A stretch of 64,000 bases of DNA from Pseudomonadota bacterium (GTDB lineage: Bacteria; Pseudomonadota; Gammaproteobacteria; Steroidobacterales; JBCBZW01), in assembly GCA_039193195.1 (NCBI GenBank), contig JBCCWS010000008.1:62001-126000 (forward strand). The letters are read 5' to 3'. The notes beneath the pieces are model-generated. The model did not search any database and was not told the origin of the DNA. It saw nothing but the letters and a program-made list of their open reading frames with translations. Below, in pieces: positions 27,631 through 34,182 of the stretch. Position 1 is the first letter of the stretch; every line of letters begins with the position of its first letter. The translations under genes and the position numbers were made by a program.

Positions 27631-28282
27631 GAACGATTACACCGCTGGGGTGGGACCAGTGTTACCGCCGCTGGCAGGTGTGATCAAACCCGTGGTGCTG
27701 GCGGCCGGCGTGTCGCGCAGGCTCGGAAGACCCAAGCAGCTCCTACGCTGGGGCGAGAAGGCGCTGATCGCCCACGCCGTGGATGCAGTGCTGGAAGCCC
27801 AACGGGACTTGGCCCCAGTTAGCGTCGTCGTCACCTCGAGGCTGCGCCCCGCCATAGCGCAGGCCTTGGGCGGTCGCCCGATCCTACTCATCGACAACCC
27901 CATCGCGGAGCGCGAAGGCATGGCGAGCTCCCTTAGGCTGGCCGTGGCGGCGGCTCGATCGGCGCGCGCAAACGCATTGATGCTGCTCTTGAGCGATCAA
28001 CCGCTGGTCGATGCACGGAGCCTACGACGGTTACTCGCCGCCTGGGCCGATCAACGGATGCAAGCCGTCGCCAGCACCTACGATGGGGTGATCGCCGGCG
28101 TGCCCGCGATCTTGCCCAAGACCATGTTCACTGAGTTGGCCGCCTTGCGCGGTGATGTAGGCGCTCGCGCTGTGTTACGCAGCGCTGAGTACATCGCCGT
28201 GGATATGCCTAACGCCGCCCTGGACATCGACCGCCCGGAAGACCTCGCGACCTTGCGGAAGCGCCAGGAACCACCCCAGTAG
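27629..28282 (+). CDS. mocA: Mo cofactor cytidylyltransferase, MocA-like
   Basis: A 217-residue nucleotidyltransferase. The signature VVLAAGVSRRLGRPKQLL near residue 27, EREGMASSLRLAV near 95 and LLLSDQPLVD near 118 mark the MocA/CoxI-like group, which attaches CMP to Moco for xanthine dehydrogenase-type enzymes. That fits the surrounding cox genes. GGGAGG stands 8 bases before the ATG. MobA at 3.2 kb covers the guanine form. It ends 7 bases from the convergent histidine kinase gene. Confidence 0.88.
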   Translation: MNDYTAGVGPVLPPLAGVIKPVVLAAGVSRRLGRPKQLLRWGEKALIAHAVDAVLEAQRDLAPVSVVVTSRLRPAIAQALGGRPILLIDNPIAEREGMASSLRLAVAAARSARANALMLLLSDQPLVDARSLRRLLAAWADQRMQAVASTYDGVIAGVPAILPKTMFTELAALRGDVGARAVLRSAEYIAVDMPNAALDIDRPEDLATLRKRQEPPQ

Positions 28283-28289
28283 GACCGAC

Positions 28290-29750
28290 CTACCGATCGC
28301 ACACGTTGGGAAGCAACACACGGGCGACCAACCCTGCACCGGGCGCGTTTCTAAGGCTAATGCTCCCGCCCAGTGACTCGATAAGAGCCTCGGTGATCGC
28401 CAGACCAAGGCCCGCGCCGCCGGTTTCGCGCGAGCGAGAGTCCTCGACGCGGTAAAAGGGCTCGGTCAACTTCGCCAATGCCTGCGCCGGCACACCTTGG
28501 CCTTCATCGCGCACGGTCACCGTCAACACACGCTGCGCCTCGACCTCCTCCGACGCAACGACGATGTGGGCACCGCGACCGTAGCGCACCGCGTTCTCCA
28601 CAAGGTTGCCGAGGGCGCGGCGCAAGGGCGCGCTGGCCAGGGCGATCCGAACGCCCTCGCCCGGCGGGTTGTCGACACGCAGGGAGACGGATGCACCGGC
28701 CGACTCGTGAGGCTCGAGCAGGTCGCGCAGCAAGGGGACGAGGTCGAGAGTACGCGGCTCATGCTTTGCCTCGACAGCGGTGGCCGAGGCAGAACGTGCG
28801 TACGCCAGCGTATCGTCCAGCAAGGCACTCATCTCATCGAGATCGGCGATCGCCTTCTCGCGCTGCGCCTCATCTGCGATGTACTCCGCGCGTAAGCGCA
28901 AGCGCATGAGGTAGGTGCGGTAGTCGTGCGCTATCGCCGCCAGGGTCATCGTCCGCTGCTCCACTAGCCGGCGAAGATCACCCTGGAGTCGGTTGAAAGC
29001 GGCGGCGACGCGGCGCACCGGCCCGGGGCCCCGCTCCTCCAGCGGTTCCCCATGGAGGTCGTCAGCAAAGGCGATGATCCCTTGCGCCATGCGTGCCAGG
29101 GGTCGCGAGGTGGCCAGGGACGCCCATATCAGGCCCGCCAATAGAGCCAGCCCGACCGCGGAGCTGACCACGAGCATCAATGACAGCGCAAGCTGCCGTC
29201 GGTGCAGGGGGCTTGCCTCCATCACCAATCCGCCGCCGCCGTCGAGCTCTACGATCAACGCAAAGCCACCTGAACGAAACACACCATGACCATCACGGCG
29301 ATGCGCAGGACCGCTCTTGCGCGGCGCAGGATGACCATCCGCACCGGCTCGGGGCGGCGGCCGGGGTCGACGCACCGCGCCCGGCGGCGGCTCGCGTTCG
29401 TAGGCGTAGAAGGCCCGCGGGGCGAGGGCCCGCTCGTACACTTGCGCCAAATGAGCGCTCGCCAAGTCCGAGTCGGGATGGGGGTCCTGCGCCGGAAAGA
29501 CCGACAGCAGGCGATAGCGCACGAGGGGAGAATTCACGGCCCGCAGTACGCGCGCATGGTCGGCGACGGGCGTTGCCTCAAGCAGCTCGACGGTAGCCAC
29601 CGTTTGCGCAACCAGCGTAGGGCGAAGGGGCATGCCAAAGTCCCGCACGCGCAACCAGGCACTGCCCCCGACCAGAGCGATCTGTAGCGCCGTGAGCAGC
29701 GCAAGCGCCAGTATCAGCACGCGCATCCCAAGACCATCCGATACAACCAT
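28290..29750 (-). CDS. sensor histidine kinase with atypical H-box
   Basis: A 486-residue membrane kinase. There are two transmembrane helices (about 10-30 and 187-210), enclosing a periplasmic part with an odd Pro/Arg-rich stretch (residues 120-150). HAMP-like residues follow. The phosphorylation motif is IAHDYRTYLMRLRL with H275; most relatives read HDLRTPL, so the usual Pro is Tyr here. The ATPase boxes look intact: NLVENAVRYG, DEGQGVP, EPFYRVED, GGAGLGLAI. It follows the response regulator gene by 14 bases. The signal is unknown. Confidence 0.88.
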   Translation of the reverse strand: MVVSDGLGMRVLILALALLTALQIALVGGSAWLRVRDFGMPLRPTLVAQTVATVELLEATPVADHARVLRAVNSPLVRYRLLSVFPAQDPHPDSDLASAHLAQVYERALAPRAFYAYEREPPPGAVRRPRPPPRAGADGHPAPRKSGPAHRRDGHGVFRSGGFALIVELDGGGGLVMEASPLHRRQLALSLMLVVSSAVGLALLAGLIWASLATSRPLARMAQGIIAFADDLHGEPLEERGPGPVRRVAAAFNRLQGDLRRLVEQRTMTLAAIAHDYRTYLMRLRLRAEYIADEAQREKAIADLDEMSALLDDTLAYARSASATAVEAKHEPRTLDLVPLLRDLLEPHESAGASVSLRVDNPPGEGVRIALASAPLRRALGNLVENAVRYGRGAHIVVASEEVEAQRVLTVTVRDEGQGVPAQALAKLTEPFYRVEDSRSRETGGAGLGLAITEALIESLGGSISLRNAPGAGLVARVLLPNVCDR

Positions 29751-29764
29751 CAGCGCCTGGCGAT

Positions 29765-30517
29765 CTACGCGCGGTGCACGTCGACGGCGAGCAAGTAGCC
29801 GCCGCCCCGCACGGTCTTTATCAACTGAGGATCGCGGGGCTTGTCTCCCAGCTTTCGTCGTAGGCGGGAGAGTTGCACGTCGATCGCCCGATCGACCGGC
29901 GCCGCATGATCAGCCCTTGTCCAATCGAGAAGCTGATCACGGGAGAGCACGCGGCGAGGATGGCGAACGAATGCACTAAGTAAATCGAACTCTCCTTGGG
30001 ACAGCACCACCACCGCGCCCTGGGGGTCGATGAGCGTACGCTCGTCGAGATCGATGGACCAGTCCGCAAAGCGGTAGCGAGTTTGGCGTGTCGACGACGT
30101 CGCATCTGACGGGGTAGCGACAAGCGGCACTGGGCGCGCATGGCGCCGAAGCACGGCGCGGATGCGAGCCATCAGCTCGCGTGGATTGCAAGGCTTTGGC
30201 AGGTAGTCGTCAGCACCGACCTCCAAGCCCACGATGCGATCCACGTCATCGCCGCGACCTGACAGGAGGATCACAGGTACCTTGCCCTCTGCGCTCAGGC
30301 GCCGACAGATCGACAGACCATCCTCGCCGGGCATCATGATGTCGAGCACCACCAAGTCGATAGGCGTCTCGGCCAGCAAGGCCTCGAGATCTGCGCCGTG
30401 GCGACAGGTGGAAACACGCAGACCCTGCTGGGCCAAATAGGCCTGCAGCAGTTCGCGGATCTCCTGGTCGTCCTCCACCAGGGCGATGTGGGGCTCGATC
30501 GACGGGCTGTCACTCAT
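29765..30517 (-). CDS. OmpR/PhoB-family response regulator
   Basis: A 250-residue response regulator. The receiver domain has the acidic pair in VEDDQEIREL, the phospho-acceptor D59 in LVVLDIMMPGEDG, and K in ADDYLPKPCNPREL. A winged-helix DNA-binding domain follows (about 155-250) with LSQGEFDLLSAFVRHPRRVLSRDQLL and the C-terminal QLSRLRRKLGD. Start choice is uncertain: ATG 30517 gives a usual N-terminus, ATG 30541 adds eight residues, and neither has a clear ribosome-binding site. It is first in the two-gene operon with the kinase. Confidence 0.9.
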   Translation of the reverse strand: MSDSPSIEPHIALVEDDQEIRELLQAYLAQQGLRVSTCRHGADLEALLAETPIDLVVLDIMMPGEDGLSICRRLSAEGKVPVILLSGRGDDVDRIVGLEVGADDYLPKPCNPRELMARIRAVLRRHARPVPLVATPSDATSSTRQTRYRFADWSIDLDERTLIDPQGAVVVLSQGEFDLLSAFVRHPRRVLSRDQLLDWTRADHAAPVDRAIDVQLSRLRRKLGDKPRDPQLIKTVRGGGYLLAVDVHRA

Positions 30518-30921
30518 GGGGAGATAGTTCAGCAGACCCATGTAAGCGGCGAATCGGTCGATTGTAACGCCTTCATTACAGTGAATAGTGGCCCACCGGC
30601 TGCTAGGCGAATACGTAAAACAACGTGGCGGGCACGAACTGAGCGGGACGCGCGAGGTCCCAAGAGTTGATCAGTTGGGCGGCAACGTGCGGACGTGGAA
30701 AGCACCGCCTTGCATCTAATTTCACGCGTTTCCAAGGGCCAGGGTGTTGAAACGAGAGAATTATCGTAGGTACCCTGCCTCACCATTGCCCGTTGGGCAC
30801 CCGGGGAGCGTTCCGTCGTCGCACGCTGAGTGCTCGCGACCGACCGCCTTCCCTGGCTGTGCCGCCCACCTCTAGTGAGGCGCCCGACACCGCATTCCAT
30901 CCATCGTTTCGGAGTTTGTTT
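30518..30921. other. intergenic region between response regulator and cupredoxin
   Basis: About 400 bases between divergent genes. It contains a possible plus-strand promoter at 30747-30776 (listed separately). Open frames crossing it are not coding-like. I see no RNA gene or repeat in it. Confidence 0.5.
30747..30776 (+). promoter_or_regulatory. possible promoter for the cupredoxin gene
   Basis: TTGAAA (30747-30752) and TACCCT (30771-30776) are separated by 18 bases, a weak match to a sigma70 promoter. It would give a leader of about 140 bases before the GTG at 30922. The call is tentative because the -10 element is poor. Confidence 0.25.
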
Positions 30922-31419
30922 GTGAAGACGAAAACAACCATAACGGCTTCCCTGTTCGCGGCCCTGTGCATGGGCGCATTCGGCATCTTCTCGACCGCCA
31001 GCGCAGACCATCACGAGAGCAGCACCGGCGGTACCACCCACACGGTCGATGCCCAGGGCGTGAAGTTCAACCCGATGTTCCTGTACGTGGAGCCCGGCGA
31101 CACGGTGACCTGGTCCAATATGATCGGTCACAACGTGGAGACCATCGACATCATGGTCCCCGAAGGCCAGGAGAAGGTCCTGACGGAGATGGGCCAGCTG
31201 CCGGCGATCACCTTCGACCAGACTGGGATCGTCGTCTACAAGTGCACGCCGCACTGGGGCGCACGTATGGGTGGCATCATCGTGGTTGGTAAGCCCGACG
31301 ACCCCAGCGCCATCATCGACGCCTACACGGCGGCGATCGAGTCCGATCCCAGCTCCAAGCCCGCCAAGGGTCTGCTGAAGAAGCTGCGCGTGGACATGGA
31401 GTCCAAGGGCCTGCTCTAG
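30922..31419 (+). CDS. pseudoazurin-like type 1 copper protein
   Basis: A 165-residue periplasmic cupredoxin. The GTG at 30922 has GGAG seven bases upstream and opens a signal peptide (TITASLFAALCMGAFGIF ending TASA); the longer frame is not needed. The copper ligands are H70 (IGHNVE), C108, H111 (KCTPHWG) and M116 (ARMGG), the normal type 1 order. Pseudoazurins shuttle electrons, for example to nitrite or nitrous oxide reductases; no such enzyme is nearby. A polar C-terminal tail of about 40 residues after the domain is longer than I expect. Confidence 0.88.
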   Translation: MKTKTTITASLFAALCMGAFGIFSTASADHHESSTGGTTHTVDAQGVKFNPMFLYVEPGDTVTWSNMIGHNVETIDIMVPEGQEKVLTEMGQLPAITFDQTGIVVYKCTPHWGARMGGIIVVGKPDDPSAIIDAYTAAIESDPSSKPAKGLLKKLRVDMESKGLL

Positions 31420-31434
31420 GCGCCCTTGCGCTTT

Positions 31435-31461
31435 GCGCGGGTGATGTCCTATCACCCGCGC
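31435..31461 (+). terminator. hairpin after the cupredoxin gene
   Basis: A perfect 11-bp stem (31435-31445 with 31451-31461) around a 5-base loop starts 15 bases after the cupredoxin stop. A second stem of 8 bp (31473-31480 with 31489-31496) follows. No T-run comes after either, so termination is likely but not certain. Confidence 0.55.
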
Positions 31462-31668
31462 CCCCGGCTCGACACCCACGCGCTCAGTCGTGGGTGGAGC
31501 CGCCGCTACCGAACCTCTGTGAGCCATTTGTAACGCGACCACCACTCGGCAGCCGCGTACGCTCACAATCGGCTTATTCCCGTGCAAGGTGCGTGGGGCA
31601 TTGTGATGCTCAAGGCAGGGCTGAGTCGCAGCCCTCGCTGATGGTTCAAGGAACTTATCAGGAGCAAT

Positions 31669-32163
31669 ATGATGATACACCTTCCGAAAACCCTCTCCAC
31701 GCCACTGCTGCTCGGTGTCACGCTGGTGTGTGCTAGCGCTGTCACCCTGGCCGATCCCGGCGCCGGGCGAGGTCAACGCCCAGACATGTCCGAGCGCTTG
31801 GCTGAAGTCGATACCAACGATGACGGGCTGATCAGCCGCGAGGAGTTCGTGGCCGCCCGAACCGACCACTTCGCCATGCTTGATCGCGACGGCGACGGCT
31901 ACTTCAGCGAACTCGACATACCCGAGCGCCTACGAGGGCGCGACCAGGCTCAGCACAGACACGAGCGGATGCTGGCGCAGTTCGATCAGGACGGCGACCG
32001 CCTCGTAAGTCAGCTGGAATTCGAGAGCGGCCCCACGCCGCACTTCGACCGGGCAGATGGCAACGGCGACGGGCAGATCGATGCCACCGAGGTGCACCAG
32101 CTACACCCCAGCGGCCACCCGGGTGCACGCCACAAGCGCGGATCGCAGGACAACCAGTTCTGA
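31669..32163 (+). CDS. exported EF-hand protein
   Basis: A 164-residue exported protein with a signal peptide (PLLLGVTLVCASAVTLA) and four EF-hand-like loops: DTNDDGLISREEF, DRDGDGYFSELD, DQDGDRLVSQLEF and DGNGDGQIDATEV. It should bind calcium in the periplasm. AGGAG lies upstream of two adjacent ATG codons (31669 and 31672), the second with the better spacing. The C-terminus is His-rich and basic. It is 249 bases from the cupredoxin gene with hairpins between, so it is probably a separate unit. Confidence 0.82.
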   Translation: MMIHLPKTLSTPLLLGVTLVCASAVTLADPGAGRGQRPDMSERLAEVDTNDDGLISREEFVAARTDHFAMLDRDGDGYFSELDIPERLRGRDQAQHRHERMLAQFDQDGDRLVSQLEFESGPTPHFDRADGNGDGQIDATEVHQLHPSGHPGARHKRGSQDNQF

Positions 32164-32175
32164 CCTTCCACTCAC

Positions 32176-32203
32176 CTATCGGCCCGCCGTAGCGGGCCGA
32201 TAG
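32176..32203 (+). terminator. strong hairpin after the EF-hand gene
   Basis: A perfect 12-bp stem (32176-32187 with 32192-32203) around the loop CGTA, beginning 12 bases after the EF-hand stop. There is no T-run, but its position and strength make a transcription terminator the best reading. Confidence 0.6.
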
Positions 32204-32551
32204 ATCGCGCGGGCGGCGCATCGACCTACGGGTGCGTGACCCTCTCCTAGGCCACGAGTCGCCCCAAGGTGTCGCCTCGAACGGTGGCCTGCTCGTCCAT
32301 GGCTCCCATTGGGTCGCCGACGCCCATGTGCGCCCTGTCCTGCGACGAGGCTCGGCGTGGGGTGCCAGCTGTCCACCGATCTACGCGTCCCCGTAAGCCG
32401 GCGCAAGCAGCGCGAGGTTGCCCAGTGGTACGGGCAGAGCGGCGACGCTGTGGCGATTAGCGCGCGCGATACCTGCTAGCGCGGTCGCCGCCACTTCCAA
32501 GCCAGGAAATCCGCTTCTGCTAGGCTTGACCTGCAGTTCCGTATCGCTGAC
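32204..32551. other. intergenic region before moeA
   Basis: About 350 bases between a probable terminator and moeA. Small open frames exist on both strands but none looks coding, and I see no convincing promoter, RNA gene or repeat. Confidence 0.4.
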
Positions 32552-33784
32552 ATGATGCCCATGCTTCTGCGACCCCACGACGCCCTCCAGCGCATCCTCG
32601 AGACCTGTCCGCAGCTTACCGCTGAAGCGGTGCCGCTCGAGCGCGCCGGGGGGGAGGTACTGCGCGAGCCGATCGTCGCCGAGCGCGACCAGCCCCCCTT
32701 CGACAGGGTGACCATGGACGGCATCGCGCTGTGCTACGCGTCCTACGCCAGCGGCATCACGCGCTTTCGCTCCCTGGGCACCCAGGCGGCGGGCGCCACC
32801 CCGATGCAGGTGATCGACCCAGGCACTTGCGTGGAGGTGATGACCGGCACGCCGCTTCCCTACGGCGCCGACTGTGTGGTGCCCATAGAGCGACTTGCTC
32901 GGGAAGAGTCGGCAGACGGCTCGGTCCACTTGCAGCTCGCTGATGATGCCGACCCGGTGCAGCACACGTTCATTCACCCGCAGGGCTCGGACTACTTGCG
33001 CGCCAGCACGCTGCTCACCCCCGGCACCTACCTGGGCCCACCGGAGCTCGCCGTGCTCGCGTCCAGCGGAAGAGCCACCGTGCAGGTGTCGCGCAGACCG
33101 CGCATCGCCGTGTTACCCACGGGTAGTGAACTGATCACTCCCGGCGCACCGATCGAGGACCATCAGATTCGGCGATCGAACGACTTCGCGATCAGCGCCG
33201 CCCTGCGCGCACGCGGCCACCAGCACCTGGCGGTAGAGGCACTCATGGACGACCCGGTGCTTCTCGAGCGCGCCATCGCGCGACACCTGGAACGACAGGA
33301 TGCACTGGTGCTCACCGGTGGCGTGTCCATGGGTAAGTTCGACCATCTGCCGACGATCCTGAACAAGCTCGGCGTGGAGCGCGTCTTCCATCGCATCCAG
33401 CAGCGCCCGGGCCGCCCCATGTGGTTCGGCGTGCACCCAGCGCGCAGCGTGTGCGTGTTCGCCCTGCCAGGCAACCCCGTGTCGAGCCTCGTCTGTCTCG
33501 CCCGTTACGTGCTCCCCGCACTGGACCACGCCATGGGGCTACCCACCCCCGCGCCACAGTGGGTGCAGATGGCGGAGACCGTAACCTTCAAGCCTGCCTT
33601 GTACTACCATCTGCCCGTACGCCTCGCACACCGCGAGGAGGATGGCGTCGCCCTGGCCCTACCGAACCCAACGAATACGTCAGGTGATTTCGCGGCCCTT
33701 GCCGGCAGCCCGGGCTTCGTGCAGCTACCCGCAGACGAGAGTTCCTTTCCCGCGGGCTATGTGGCCCGCCTCTGGCGCTGGTAG
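32552..33784 (+). CDS. moeA: molybdopterin molybdenumtransferase MoeA
   Basis: A 410-residue MoeA, which inserts molybdate into adenylated molybdopterin. Expected pieces are DQPPFDRVTMDGIAL near residue 50, EVMTGTPLPYGADCVVPIE near 95, PTGSELITPG near 190, and VLTGGVSMGKFDHLP near 252, with the RPGRPMWFGVH and FALPGNPVSS blocks later. Several in-frame ATGs at the start (32552, 32555, 32561) leave the exact start open. It stands alone, away from the two other Moco loci. Confidence 0.94.
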   Translation: MMPMLLRPHDALQRILETCPQLTAEAVPLERAGGEVLREPIVAERDQPPFDRVTMDGIALCYASYASGITRFRSLGTQAAGATPMQVIDPGTCVEVMTGTPLPYGADCVVPIERLAREESADGSVHLQLADDADPVQHTFIHPQGSDYLRASTLLTPGTYLGPPELAVLASSGRATVQVSRRPRIAVLPTGSELITPGAPIEDHQIRRSNDFAISAALRARGHQHLAVEALMDDPVLLERAIARHLERQDALVLTGGVSMGKFDHLPTILNKLGVERVFHRIQQRPGRPMWFGVHPARSVCVFALPGNPVSSLVCLARYVLPALDHAMGLPTPAPQWVQMAETVTFKPALYYHLPVRLAHREEDGVALALPNPTNTSGDFAALAGSPGFVQLPADESSFPAGYVARLWRW

Positions 33785-34182
33785 ATCGCACGGGAAGCGC
33801 CGACAAGGGCAGTGGCGACTGGATCCGTACTGACGCCATGCTGGGGACTCTGGGCATATGCGCAGGCGACGAGCGTCGGCTGCGCCCCAGACTCGGGCGC
33901 TCCACGAGAGTCCGTCGCCACGGAGCGCGCAATAGGCTGACTCGATTGCCCAGGTCATAGGCTCGGTCTGCGGAACGCGCGCGGTTCGCGCCATGCGGCG
34001 AATATTCCGATTTTGCACTCAGCCTATCGGCGGTGCGCCACTCACAACGGCGGCGTTGCTCATGGCCAGACGCCGCGGAGATTCGTGACGTTTCGGTCAG
34101 CGGAAACCCGCGACGCTGCAGTGGGTTGCCGCATCTAGTAGGGTTCGCAGTCCGTCCCGTTATGCGTCGTGGAGAACCCCGG
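33785..34182. other. intergenic region between moeA and the M16 peptidase
   Basis: About 400 bases. The open frame of the M16 gene extends to 34033, but that extension is Arg/Pro-rich and lacks a signal peptide. I see no RNA gene, repeat or strong promoter here. Confidence 0.4.

Noticed and set aside
30529-31869. 446-codon open frame on the minus strand
   Set aside because: It runs antisense across the cupredoxin and EF-hand genes, whose motifs and signal peptides are clear. Its translation is His/Arg/Gly-rich with no domain, as expected for antisense of GC-rich coding sequence.
34033-34182. Longer N-terminus of the M16 peptidase
   Set aside because: The extension is Arg/Pro-rich and would bury the signal peptide; the ATG at 34183 has a good ribosome-binding site.
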